Positions 35,794 through 44,192 of a stretch of 64,000 bases of DNA are shown one piece after another. Location of the stretch: NCBI GenBank assembly GCA_936936565.1, contig CAKZIX010000118.1, positions 18,893-82,892 of the forward strand, given 5' to 3'. Position 1 is the stretch's first letter. Each line of letters opens with the position of its first letter. The translations under genes and the position numbers were made by a program. The DNA is from an uncultured Nocardiaceae bacterium. Its GTDB lineage: Bacteria > Actinomycetota > Actinomycetes > Mycobacteriales > Mycobacteriaceae. The notes under the pieces are model-generated. The model saw only the letters and a program-made list of their open reading frames with translations, did not search any database and had not been told where the DNA came from.

Positions 35794-36650
35794 CGCCCGA
35801 CCCGCCGGATCGCGTCGTGAATCTTCCGGTCGGTCAAGTCGTCGCTGTCGTCGCGAGCAGCCAGCGCAAAGTCCGACCGCACGGCCTCGCGCAGTGTCGC
35901 CTCGTCGGTGTCGACCTCGGACAACCGTTGGCGGATCTCGCGCTTGAACCTCGGCAAAGCCAAACGCTCGACGATGTGGCCCAACGGGTCACCGGACACC
36001 AGGTTCTCAGGATCGGTCCGCAGGTGGTCGGCGAGGACGCCCACCTGCGTCGCAGTCACCGCCGATTTGCCCGTCCACACGTCTGCGAAGCCGGCGATCG
36101 GCAAACCGAGCAGCTCGGAGGTGACGCGTGAACCTGCACCTGCCGCCTTCACCTTCTCGGAGTCCAGGTACAGAGCGTCGGCGAAACGACCGTCGTGGAA
36201 GCACAGGTCGGCCCAGTGGTCGATCATGTCGCGGTCTTCGCTGCTGTTCGGCGCACCTGCGGCACGCGGAAGTCCGGGGTCGCTGCCGGCGTCCAGCGCC
36301 TGCGCTACCTGTCGTATTCGATCGGGCGCGAGCAACTGTCCCTGGCTCCGGTCGAGGAGGTGGTGGCCGAGGCCGGTCTCGCGTGTCGGCCAGATCGTCA
36401 GCGGTACACCGAGCGGCGTCGTGTCGACCTGCAATCCGGGCGCGAAGCTCGGCTCGCCGGGCAGTGAGACGGGCCACGCGAGCACGAAGCCGTCCAGTGC
36501 AGCGGCGATCATTGCATGCCCGACGACGGCGCGGTCCCAGGTCAATACCCATAGGTCGCCTTGGCGAACGTCGCTGTCGGGTAGCCCTGTGTCCCACAAA
36601 TCATGCGCTGAACGGGGAAGTCCAGCCGGTCGGTCCACTGGCCGCCTCAC
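35790..36650 (-). CDS. Putative regulator paired with the ImmA/IrrE peptidase
   Basis: About 286 residues. The N-terminal half is a beta-rich domain (QGDLWVLTWDRAVVGHAMIA, TPLGVPLTIWPTRETGLGHH). The C-terminal half is helical with TATQVGVLADHLRTDPENLV, a candidate helix-turn-helix. In this family the upstream partner of ImmA/IrrE is normally the DNA-binding repressor it cleaves, so I infer the same here. Start uncertain: GTG at 36,650 after GGAGAGGAG; GTG at 36,638 and TTG at 36,671 are options. Confidence 0.6.
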   Translation of the reverse strand: MRRPVDRPAGLPRSAHDLWDTGLPDSDVRQGDLWVLTWDRAVVGHAMIAAALDGFVLAWPVSLPGEPSFAPGLQVDTTPLGVPLTIWPTRETGLGHHLLDRSQGQLLAPDRIRQVAQALDAGSDPGLPRAAGAPNSSEDRDMIDHWADLCFHDGRFADALYLDSEKVKAAGAGSRVTSELLGLPIAGFADVWTGKSAVTATQVGVLADHLRTDPENLVSGDPLGHIVERLALPRFKREIRQRLSEVDTDEATLREAVRSDFALAARDDSDDLTDRKIHDAIRRVGR

Positions 36651-36695
36651 CTCCTCTCCGGCTCCGGGCAAGAGGAGTGACGGTACAGGTCGCGG

Positions 36696-36869
36696 TCATT
36701 TGTGTCGATTCCTGTACAGCGTCATCACGGACTTGGACTCGTCGTCGGGGAGCACCCCGAGGTATTCGCACATCCCCTTGGTTCCCGTGTGTCGCTTGTG
36801 AACGGAGTGTAGGTACCTCAGTGACCACGCTCCCTCCTTGTTCAACCGAGTTGCGTGCACTTCGGGCAT
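36696..36869 (-). CDS. Possible 57-residue basic protein
   Basis: Ends MCEYLGVLPDDESKSVMTLY followed by RNRHK; the N-terminal part is RLNKEGAWSLRYLHSVHKRH. Composition and third-position GC look coding, but there is no clear ribosome-binding site. It lies just upstream of the ImmA partner gene in the same direction. No family recognised. Confidence 0.35.
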   Translation of the reverse strand: MPEVHATRLNKEGAWSLRYLHSVHKRHTGTKGMCEYLGVLPDDESKSVMTLYRNRHK

Positions 36870-37298
36870 CGCCCGACTCGGCACATCTGCCGGTTTGATA
36901 TCGGAGGTCACTCGTGGCAGCCCCACCCATGTCGTCTCGGCAGGTTTCTCGGCCACGCACGCCATAGGACGTGCAACTCTGCCCACCCATGCCGGACGTT
37001 CTGTGGCATCACTATTCACCCAGTACGCCTCGCCGATCCTGGCGTTCCTCCCCTGCACACGACCAATCCTAGATTCGCACCGCGGCACAATATGTCTGCT
37101 GCTCGATCGACAGCAACAGATCGGGAGCAGTCGGCTGGATCGTCCGGCCGAATCCGGGATGTGGGCGACCTACGAGTTGCATTCCGAATGTACGACGGCG
37201 CGTTCACTCGGGGCTGTCACTCTTTGGCGATGATGTCGGGGGCACGGTCCAAGGCGCGCCGGCCGAGGCGTCCGAGAACGGCGGATGCCTGCGTCGGC
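36870..37298. other. Intergenic, lower-GC region
   Basis: About 430 bp without a convincing gene. Lower GC than its surroundings. The DUF4192 gene ends at its right edge. Confidence 0.4.
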
Positions 37299-38264
37299 CT
37301 ATTCGATGCCGGTGCTGGTTCTAGTGGCCGGCGCTGACCCTGGCGGCGGTTCGGCGGAGGTCGTGAGTAGTTCGCGGATGCGGTCGGGTGGGACGCCGTG
37401 GTCGAGTGCGACGGTGACCAGGTCGTGCAACCGGCCGGGCCAGTAGCCGGTGGCGGTGGCGGCGTCGAACGCGGACCGGGCGGCCGGGGCGTCGCCGCCG
37501 GCGTAGGCGAAGGTGCCGGCGATGGTAAGCAGTTCGGCGCGCGCCTCAGCGCGGGTGCGGGCGGAGATCCGGGTGAACAACGCTGCTGCTGCGAGGCTGG
37601 CGTCGACGCTGTCCGCGCCGATACTGAGCATCAAGTCGCGCACTCCGACCGAGTGGGTCGCCAGCCCGGCGGCGGCGGCGATCAGCTCGTCGGCGGGTTC
37701 GGCGCGGCCGGCCGCGGCGGTCTGCAAGGCGGTCAGCGCGTCGCCGATGAACCGATGGTCGGGCACCGATGCCGGATCGACCGGGTCCGGTGCCGGTTTG
37801 TAGCGGGCGTCGATCTCGTCGCGGCTCGCCGCGATCACCCGGCCTTGAGCGATATGGGCGGCGGTGACCGCAGAGTCCCGCGGGTCGTCGACGACGCCGG
37901 TCTCACCGCTGATCATGTCCGTCCAGGTACCGCCGGCGACGATAGTGCGCACGGCGAGGACTTGGATGTCATCGATTCCGGCGAAGGCGATATCGACTAC
38001 GAACCGGGCCGCGTGGCCGAGGGCCGCGTCGTGGCAGCGGTCGGCGACCGCGATGACGATCGCTCCGGTGATGCCGGGCTGGCGGGCCTGGGTGGCGATG
38101 AGGTCGTGCGGATCGATCACGTCCGTCACGTCGAGCCGGACGCACCGGTCGACCTGCGCGCCGGCCAGCAGCAGCACGACGATCGACTCGTGCGGCACAA
38201 ACCCAAGTAACGAGGGCAAGGCCCCCAGCAAACTACCTCGATGGGCGATTTTGTATGCGTGCAT
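37299..38264 (-). CDS. DUF4192-domain protein
   Basis: 321 residues. Matches DUF4192: LGALPSLLGFVPHESIVVLL at the N-terminus, RCVRLDVTD, the middle DAALTALQTAAAGRAEPAD-like segment, and ALFTRISARTRAEARAELLT then YAGGDAPAARSAFDAATATG near the end. The family is common in actinobacterial genomes and islands and is of unknown function. ATG at 38,264 with AAAGGA upstream. It is the last clear gene before the att site. Confidence 0.85.
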   Translation of the reverse strand: MHAYKIAHRGSLLGALPSLLGFVPHESIVVLLLAGAQVDRCVRLDVTDVIDPHDLIATQARQPGITGAIVIAVADRCHDAALGHAARFVVDIAFAGIDDIQVLAVRTIVAGGTWTDMISGETGVVDDPRDSAVTAAHIAQGRVIAASRDEIDARYKPAPDPVDPASVPDHRFIGDALTALQTAAAGRAEPADELIAAAAGLATHSVGVRDLMLSIGADSVDASLAAAALFTRISARTRAEARAELLTIAGTFAYAGGDAPAARSAFDAATATGYWPGRLHDLVTVALDHGVPPDRIRELLTTSAEPPPGSAPATRTSTGIE

Positions 38265-38988
38265 GACGCTTGGGTCCTTTCGATGAACAGGTGGAGGGGA
38301 GGGTGAAGCCGGTAGCAGCGCGGCGCGTCCGGTGGTCGCAGAACGCGGGGCAACAGCGCCGCGGCGGCAGTCGGCCCGCGCACGATGTCGAGGGGCGAGG
38401 CCAGCGTTCGCGCGGAAAGCGTCGTGCCGAGATTGCCGTCGTCGGCGAATCACGCTTCGATGGCCGCGAGCACGCGCTGCGGCAGGTCGACGTCGTCGAT
38501 CAGGGTGTAGATGCGCGTCGGCGAGATCGATGATCGGCCGTCATAGGTCTGTCGTGCTGTGGGCCGTGGTCCGGTCGGTGCTGCGTCCCGGTATCGGCTC
38601 GTTGCCTACCAGCGTCCCCGCCGGCCCTACCGTGCGGGTTCGCGGAAGTGTGACCGGGGTGGACATAGCCACATCTGCGATAGCGTCGTCTGTATGGAGC
38701 GATGGGCGTTCAATACCGGCGGATCGCGGAATCCTGGGGCGTCGCCGATCGGCGGTAGGGCGATCGTGACGCCCACCCGAACCGTCCGCGACGTGCACCG
38801 TAGGTGCGGCAACCGCATCGGGGAAGCACCATATCGCCCCATTTCAGTTCCACGCTTATCCCACGGAAATTCCGCCATCGAAGCCCATATCGCGCCATGC
38901 TCATTGAAGTCGCCAGTCGCATATTCTGAGGTCAGAGCGATATTTGCCGTATGGCGATCGATGGGATAAGTGATCTGGACCTGATATC
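38265..38988. other. Right-end region of the island, no intact gene
   Basis: About 720 bp. Minus-strand frames at 38,541-38,666 (STPVTLPRTRTVGPAGTLVG) and 38,440-38,540 (ISPTRIYTLIDDVDLPQRVL) look like two halves of one small frameshifted protein. The last 160 bp before the att core hold short repeats. No integrase gene. Confidence 0.4.
38829..38898. repeat. Paired 14-bp direct repeats near the att site
   Basis: CCATATCGCCCCAT at 38,829 and CCATATCGCGCCAT at 38,885 differ at one base, 56 bp apart. A partial inverted copy (GCGATATTT) lies at 38,937. Such arms next to a tRNA-derived core resemble integrase or excisionase arm-binding sites. Confidence 0.4.
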
Positions 38989-39028
38989 CCAGAGGTCGCA
39001 GGTTCGAATCCTGTCCCCGCTACCAACC
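38989..39028. other. Attachment site: 3' half of tRNA-fMet
   Basis: 40 bp identical to 41,052-41,091, covering the 3' side of the anticodon stem, the variable and T arms, the acceptor 3' strand and CCA of tRNA-fMet. Upstream bases do not complete a tRNA, so this is a half gene. Identity starts just after the anticodon loop, a usual crossover place for tyrosine integrases. A tRNA terminator follows at once, as after the intact tRNA. This marks the right junction of the island. Confidence 0.82.
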
Positions 39029-39032
39029 GAAT

Positions 39033-39058
39033 GGCCCCCGGAGATATCCGGGGGCCAT
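39033..39058 (+). terminator. Rho-independent terminator
   Basis: TGGCCCCCGG, loop AGATAT, CCGGGGGCCA form a perfect 10-bp stem, followed by a T-rich run. It lies directly after the tRNA half and was presumably its terminator. Confidence 0.85.
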
Positions 39059-39116
39059 TCTTGTTGCTCGCTCGCCTTCGTGCCGCGGCCGGGGCGGCGT
39101 TACCTAGGATGACCCC

Positions 39117-40961
39117 ATGGGGGAACCGGCTGACGACGCAGCACTGCGCGTGCTCACCCGCGTGTTCGGCTACGACAGCTTCCGTGGGCAGCAGCGCGCG
39201 ATCGTCGATCAGGTGATTGCCGGCGGCGACGCCCTGGTGCTCATGCCGACCGGCGGTGGGAAGTCGCTGTGCTACCAGATTCCGGCGCTGGTGCGGCCCG
39301 GCGTCGGAGTGGTCGTCTCGCCGCTGATCGCGCTGATGCAGGACCAGGTCGACACGCTGAACGCACTCGGCGTGCGCGCCGGGTTCCTCAACTCGACGCA
39401 GTCGCTCGACGAGCGCCGCCGGGTCGAGGCACAGTATCTGGCCGGTGAGCTGGATCTGCTGTATCTGGCACCCGAACGGCTGCAGCTCGAGTCGACGGCG
39501 CAATTTCTCGACCGCGGCACGATTGCGCTGTTTGCGATCGACGAGGCGCATTGCGTCTCGCAGTGGGGGCACGACTTTCGCGCGGACTATCTGAAACTTT
39601 CCATGCTGCACGAGCGGTGGCCACGCGTGCCGCGAATTGCGTTGACCGCCACCGCAACCGAGGCGACCCGGAACGAAATTGCGGAGCGGCTACAGCTCGG
39701 CAATGCGAAACAATTCGTGTCCAGCTTCGACCGGCCCAATATCCAGTACCGCGTCGAGCCGAAGAACTCGCCCGATCGGCAGTTGCTTGCGTTCCTGCGC
39801 GCCGAGCATCCCGGCGACGCGGGCATCGTCTACTGCCTGTCGCGCAACTCGGTGGAGAAAACGGCGGCCTTTCTGGTGGCGAACGGCATCGAGGCGTTGC
39901 CCTACCACGCCGGACTCGACGCGCGCACCCGCGCGGCGAACCAGGCCAGATTCCTGCGCGAGGACGGCATCGTCATGGTGGCGACCATCGCGTTCGGGAT
40001 GGGCATCGACAAGCCGGACGTCCGGTTCGTTGCGCACCTCGATCTGCCCAAGTCCGTCGAGGGCTACTACCAGGAGACCGGACGGGCCGGGCGCGACGGT
40101 CTGGCGTCCACCGCGTGGATGGTCTACGGGCTGCAAGACGTTGTGCAGCAACGGAAATTGATCGCGACCTCCGACGGCGACGCCGCGCATCGGCGCAAAC
40201 TTGGCCGACACCTCGACGCCATGCTCGCCCTGTGCGAAACCGTGCAATGCCGGCGCACGCAGCTGCTCGGCTACTTCGGTGAGCGCGGGCCCGCCTGCGG
40301 AAACTGCGATACCTGCCTGGTGGCGCCGCAATCGTGGGACGGCACCGTGCCCGCCCAGATGGTGCTGTCGACGGTGTACCGGCTCGAACACGAACGACGG
40401 CAAAGTTTCGGGGCCGGCCACATCGTCGACATCGTGCTCGGCAAGGCGAATGCGAAAGTGCAGCAGTACCGGCACGACGAGCTGTCGGTGTTCGGCGTCA
40501 ACGCGAAACTGGGCGACGCCGGCCTCGGTGACGGCGAGTGGCGCGGCGTGATCCGGCAACTGCTCGCGCAGGGGCTGCTGGCGGTCGACCACAACTACGG
40601 TGCGCTGAAGTTGAGCGAAGCCAGCAGCGAGGTACTGCGCGGGCAGCGTCAGGTGATGCTGCGCCGCGAGCCCGAGCGGACGCCGGTGCGGGCGGCGAAG
40701 AAGGCCAAGACCGTCGACCTGCCGCCCGGTGCGGCCGGGTTGTTCGAACGGCTGCGCGCCTGGCGCGCCGCTACCGCCAAGGAGCAGGGCGTGCCCGCCT
40801 ACGTCGTCTTCCACGACGCGACACTGCGCGACATCGCCGCGCGCACCCCGGCCACGCTGGCCGAGCTCGCGACGATCGGCGGCATCGGCGAGAACAAGCT
40901 CGCCAAACACGGCGAAGCTGTGCTCGCGGTGGTCGCCGCGGAGTCCACCGAGGCGGTTTGA
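39117..40961 (+). CDS. recQ: ATP-dependent DNA helicase RecQ
   Basis: 614 residues. Superfamily 2 helicase motifs in order: FRGQQRAIVD, TGGGKSLCYQIP (Walker A), VVSPLIALMQDQV, IDEAHCVSQWGHDF (DEAH plus the aromatic-rich loop), ALTATAT, GIVYCLSRNSVEKT and QETGRAGRDG. The RQC zinc cysteines are in CNACGNCDTC-like ACGNCDTC after CETVQC. An HRDC domain ends the protein (LFERLRAWRAATAKEQGVPA). It unwinds DNA at stalled forks and gaps. ATG at 39,117 fits. First chromosomal gene right of the island. Confidence 0.95.
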   Translation: MGEPADDAALRVLTRVFGYDSFRGQQRAIVDQVIAGGDALVLMPTGGGKSLCYQIPALVRPGVGVVVSPLIALMQDQVDTLNALGVRAGFLNSTQSLDERRRVEAQYLAGELDLLYLAPERLQLESTAQFLDRGTIALFAIDEAHCVSQWGHDFRADYLKLSMLHERWPRVPRIALTATATEATRNEIAERLQLGNAKQFVSSFDRPNIQYRVEPKNSPDRQLLAFLRAEHPGDAGIVYCLSRNSVEKTAAFLVANGIEALPYHAGLDARTRAANQARFLREDGIVMVATIAFGMGIDKPDVRFVAHLDLPKSVEGYYQETGRAGRDGLASTAWMVYGLQDVVQQRKLIATSDGDAAHRRKLGRHLDAMLALCETVQCRRTQLLGYFGERGPACGNCDTCLVAPQSWDGTVPAQMVLSTVYRLEHERRQSFGAGHIVDIVLGKANAKVQQYRHDELSVFGVNAKLGDAGLGDGEWRGVIRQLLAQGLLAVDHNYGALKLSEASSEVLRGQRQVMLRREPERTPVRAAKKAKTVDLPPGAAGLFERLRAWRAATAKEQGVPAYVVFHDATLRDIAARTPATLAELATIGGIGENKLAKHGEAVLAVVAAESTEAV

Positions 40962-41012
40962 CCAGCGGATTTGGCGATGGCGTCGAAGCGCCTGTAACGT
41001 TGCGTTCACCAA

Positions 41013-41089
41013 CGCGGGGTGGAGCAGCTCGGTAGCTCGCTGGGCTCATAACCCAGAGGTCGCAGGTTCGAATCCTGTCCCCGCTACCA
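41013..41089 (+). tRNA. tRNA-fMet (CAU), initiator
   Basis: 77 nt including encoded CCA. CGCGGGG pairs with CCCCGC; the first base C faces T at position 72, the unpaired end typical of initiators in this group. The anticodon stem has three G-C pairs (GGG-CTCATAA-CCC). The T arm is CAGGTTCGAATCCTG. Its 3' half is duplicated at 38,989. Confidence 0.96.
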
Positions 41090-41091
41090 AC

Positions 41092-41134
41092 GCCCCAGGT
41101 CAAAGGATCGAAGATCCTCGACCTGGGGCTTTTT
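41092..41134 (+). terminator. Rho-independent terminator of tRNA-fMet
   Basis: GCCCCAGGTC pairs with GACCTGGGGC, with an inner AGGATC-GAA-GATCCT stem and five T after it. A textbook terminator three bases past CCA. Confidence 0.9.
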
Positions 41135-41231
41135 CATGCCCCGGAAGGTACGGAAACGTCCCGCAATCTCCGGCTCCGCGATGGGGGAGCCCGGTTGACC
41201 AAGCTGGGTATGTGCGCTACGCCACAGTGGT

Positions 41232-41263
41232 TTGACCCTGCCCCTAGGGCAAGGTTCGACGAT
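41232..41263 (+). promoter_or_regulatory. MerR-type promoter and operator
   Basis: TTGACC at 41,232 can act as the -35 box. It overlaps an inverted repeat, ACCCTGCCC-CTA-GGGCAAGGT (41,235-41,255). A long -35/-10 spacer filled by such a palindrome is characteristic of MerR regulators, which twist the promoter to activate it. It lies just before the hydrolase gene, whose partner downstream is a MerR gene. The -10 box is poorly defined. Confidence 0.72.
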
Positions 41264-41269
41264 CTCCTC

Positions 41270-42685
41270 ATGAACGACAACGCGCTGAGCGCCTTCGAAG
41301 CCCGAATCCGCGAGCAGATCGCCGCCTACTGCGAGGCCAATGCCATCCCCGGTTTCGTCGCCGGCATCGACCGGGGCGGCGCGCAAATCATCGTCGCCCA
41401 CGGCACCGCGAATGTCGCGACCGCCGCCCCGATGCTCACCGACACCGGCTTTCTGTTCGGGTCGGTCACCAAGGTCATGACCACCACGCTGCTCATGCAG
41501 CAGGTCGACCGTGGCAATCTGGACCTCGATACCCCGGTGATCGAGTACCTGCCCGAGTTCCGGCTGCGGAACGCGGAGAAAATTCTTGTCCGCCACCTGA
41601 TCTCGCACACCAATGGAATCGACGCCGACCTGTACTTCCCTGATGCCGAGGGGCGCGATGCCCTGAAGATCTACGTCGGGGGCCTGGCGGCCGACTACGA
41701 CACCGTCTTCGAGCCGGGTGAGCAGCTGAGCTATTCCAATGGCGGCATGATCGTCGCCGGGCGGCTGCTGGAAGTCGTTACGGGACTGAGCTTTTCGGAA
41801 CTGATCGCCCGCGACATCTACGGCCCTGCCGGCATGGTGAACTCCAGCACCTCCGCCGAACAGGCTATCCTGCGCAGCACCGCCGTCGGTCACTTCGTCG
41901 ACATGGAGACCGGCACGGCGCAGCCGACGAAAATGTTCACGCTGCCCGATACCTGGGGTCCGGCGGGCGGCACCCCGATCGGCACCATCGCCGATCTGCT
42001 CGCGTTCGGACGCACCCACCTCGACGGCGGCGTATCACCGACCGGCACAAGGGTTCTCTCCGAGGAGTCGGTCGCGCTGATGCAGCAGGTCGCCTTCGAT
42101 ATGGACAGCCCCAACACGCCGCCGATCGGCTTGGGCTGGGTGCTCTACCCCTTCGGCGCCACCACGGTGCTGGCCATGTCGGGCGCGTCCCCGGGCGGTG
42201 TGTCGCTGCTGTGCGTGATCCCGGAATACGATCTGGTCTTCGCTGCCTTCGGCAACCAGCCGGGCGCCATCGTGCTGCAGGACCAGCTTCTGCGATCGAC
42301 CCTGACCGAACTCCTCGGCGTCGAAATCCCCACGCTCATCACCGAAGTCGACGAGCAGATCGACCTCGCCCCGTACGTCGGCACCTACCGCTCCAACCAG
42401 CTGCGCATCGACGTCGGCATTGTCGACGGCCAGCTCGAGGAACGCATGACCTACGAACCGGCCGACCCCACCCAGGAGCGAATCTTCACCGACTTCGCCG
42501 GCGGGCAGACCTCGGCCCCGCCGCAGGGCTACCGCCCGATCCGGCCCGGCCTGTTCGCACCCGTCGACTACCCACGGGAAACGTTCGACGGTTACCTGCG
42601 CCTGCTGCTGGTGTCGTACCACGACTTCCGCGACGGCAAAGCACGGTTTCACAATGCCGGCGGCCGCATGACGCGACGGGTCTGA
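41270..42685 (+). CDS. Class C beta-lactamase-like serine hydrolase
   Basis: 471 residues. SVTKVMTTTLLMQQVDRGNL holds the S-x-x-K nucleophile motif; YSNGGMIVAGRLLE holds Y-x-N; MSGASPGG takes the place of the KTG triad and has no Lys, so antibiotic hydrolysis is not certain. A C-terminal beta-barrel-like tail (DEQIDLAPYVGTYRSNQLRI) resembles esterase/D-aminopeptidase relatives. No signal peptide from the ATG at 41,270, so probably cytoplasmic. Under a MerR-type promoter, followed at 14 bp by the MerR gene. Confidence 0.82.
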   Translation: MNDNALSAFEARIREQIAAYCEANAIPGFVAGIDRGGAQIIVAHGTANVATAAPMLTDTGFLFGSVTKVMTTTLLMQQVDRGNLDLDTPVIEYLPEFRLRNAEKILVRHLISHTNGIDADLYFPDAEGRDALKIYVGGLAADYDTVFEPGEQLSYSNGGMIVAGRLLEVVTGLSFSELIARDIYGPAGMVNSSTSAEQAILRSTAVGHFVDMETGTAQPTKMFTLPDTWGPAGGTPIGTIADLLAFGRTHLDGGVSPTGTRVLSEESVALMQQVAFDMDSPNTPPIGLGWVLYPFGATTVLAMSGASPGGVSLLCVIPEYDLVFAAFGNQPGAIVLQDQLLRSTLTELLGVEIPTLITEVDEQIDLAPYVGTYRSNQLRIDVGIVDGQLEERMTYEPADPTQERIFTDFAGGQTSAPPQGYRPIRPGLFAPVDYPRETFDGYLRLLLVSYHDFRDGKARFHNAGGRMTRRV

Positions 42686-42699
42686 GTGGAGGTGCGAGT

Positions 42700-43431
42700 A
42701 TGGCGGCCATGATCACGATCGGCAGGCTGGCGACGTTCGCCGGAGTGACCGTCAAAGCCATCCGCCACTATCACGAGCGCGGTCTGCTCGCCGAGCCCGA
42801 CCGCGACTCCTCCGGGTATCGCCGCTACACCGCCCGGGACGCTATCGACCTGGTGAAGATCAAAACACTCGCCGATGCGGGCGTGCCGCTGGCCCGCATC
42901 GGCGAACTCCTCGACGCCGACTCCGGTGCCCTGACCGCAGCCGTCGCCGACATCGACCGGGTCCTCGAGGATCGCATCGAGATGCTGCGGCACACCCGCG
43001 AGCGGCTGGCCCAATTACGTGGCGGTGACCGTCTTTTCGTCTCCCCGGAGATCGCCGACTTCCTCGATGAGCTACGCAAACTCGGTGCCAGCGAACGCCA
43101 GATCCTGCTGGAACGCGACGGCTGGATCCTGCTGCAGACCGCTTCACCCGAGGACGCGGCCCTCTGGCTCGAGGAGAAGCGAGAACTGCTCTCCCATGCC
43201 GACTTCCGCGCCATCTACCTGGAACACGACGCCGCCTTCGGCTGGTCGCCCGACGATCCCCGGATCCCCGGCCTCGCCGACCGCACCGGCGCCTGGTTCG
43301 CCGGCCACCACAGCCGCGTCGAATCCCGGCCCGTCCACAACCCCGCCATCGTTCGCCTCGCCCAGCAAACCCAGCCCGGCGCCACCTCCCCGGCCTGGAA
43401 CCGCCTCACCGAACTGATGTACGCCGGGTAG
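42700..43431 (+). CDS. MerR-family transcriptional activator
   Basis: 243 residues. N-terminal winged helix (MITIGRLATFAGVTVKAIRH, YHERGLLAEPDRDSSGYRRY), then a coiled-coil (DIDRVLEDRIEMLRHTRERL) and a C-terminal effector domain with no metal-binding cysteines, so a drug or organic inducer is likelier than a metal. GGAGG lies 7 nt before the ATG. It follows the hydrolase by 14 bp and should activate the operon, including itself, through the palindrome at 41,235. Confidence 0.9.
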   Translation: MAAMITIGRLATFAGVTVKAIRHYHERGLLAEPDRDSSGYRRYTARDAIDLVKIKTLADAGVPLARIGELLDADSGALTAAVADIDRVLEDRIEMLRHTRERLAQLRGGDRLFVSPEIADFLDELRKLGASERQILLERDGWILLQTASPEDAALWLEEKRELLSHADFRAIYLEHDAAFGWSPDDPRIPGLADRTGAWFAGHHSRVESRPVHNPAIVRLAQQTQPGATSPAWNRLTELMYAG

Positions 43432-43777
43432 CGCAGTCCGAGAGGTCCGAGCGCGGTGTCAGCGTCGCGGCGCGATGAGCTGGATGCGTTGCGGCGTTCG
43501 ACGATTATCTGGTCGAGGAGGTCGCCCGCCATTCCGACCGGTGCGGTCGCGGTGGCACGGACACCGAGCTGACCGGGGCGAACGGTGCACGCGACCGCCG
43601 CGAGATCCGCGTCGCACTACGCCATGCCGTCACCACCGATCAGCTCATCCGGACGAGCAGGCCGCCCATGCTTGCACCGAACAGCACCAGCGGGCGGTCT
43701 CGGATTCCGCATCGGCGACCCGACGATCGCGACGTTGGTTACCGCCGCTCGAGGCCGGACCCTCCGGGTTGTCGATG
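43432..43777. other. Intergenic with alpha/beta-hydrolase debris
   Basis: On the minus strand about 43,645-43,740 reads RDRPLVLFGASMGGLLVRMS then stop: an isolated G-x-S-x-G nucleophile elbow of an alpha/beta hydrolase without the rest of the protein. Otherwise nothing supported. Confidence 0.4.
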
Positions 43778-44014
43778 CTACGTCAGGTGTTGGCATGGGC
43801 GCTGGCGCAGCGCCCAGTTCCTGATCAGGTCGACCGCTTGGTCGCGAGTGGGCCGGTCGTTGAGCAGCACTCCGATGTCTGTCTGCGGATCGCATGCGTA
43901 GGCGCGCCAACTGCTGGTGATCTCGACGTAGCGAATCCATCCGAGCGTCTCGCCGCCGCGCACGCACACCACATTCATGCCGCCATACGGGCGCTGCTGC
44001 AACCGGATACTCAT
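43778..44014 (-). CDS. Small hypothetical protein
   Basis: 78 residues from the ATG at 44,014, with GGTGGGTGAGAG upstream. A beta-hairpin-like N-terminus (QRPYGGMNVVCVRGGETLGW) is followed by DRPTRDQAVDLIRNWALRQR, an amphipathic helix. Divergent from the TetR gene. Unknown family. Confidence 0.5.
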   Translation of the reverse strand: MSIRLQQRPYGGMNVVCVRGGETLGWIRYVEITSSWRAYACDPQTDIGVLLNDRPTRDQAVDLIRNWALRQRPCQHLT

Positions 44015-44150
44015 GCTCTCACCCACCAATATCCGCGCTCGGCGTGTTTCGCTCCCGCTGACATCACGCAAACTCGCTGCACCTCGGTTCTGGAGAGGAG
44101 GGCGCACCGTACGTCTGTGCACCGGCGTACCGCTGAACCTACGCCAATTT

Positions 44151-44165
44151 GATTACTTCGTAAAC
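44151..44165. promoter_or_regulatory. TetR box 1
   Basis: GATTAC-TTC-GTAAAC, an inverted repeat 28 bp before the TetR start codon. The same motif, perfect, recurs at 45,489 on the other side of the gene, so it is the likely autoregulatory operator. Confidence 0.65.
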
Positions 44166-44192
44166 AAATTGTGGCCTAATCAGCGGAGACGT

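Noticed and set aside
38941..39026. A complete second tRNA-fMet at the island junction
   Set aside because: The bases before 38,989 do not pair with the acceptor or D-arm positions; only the 3' half is present.
43585..43824. Plus-strand 79-codon frame as a gene
   Set aside because: The minus strand carries hydrolase debris (LFGASMGG) over the same bases and the plus frame has no start signal.
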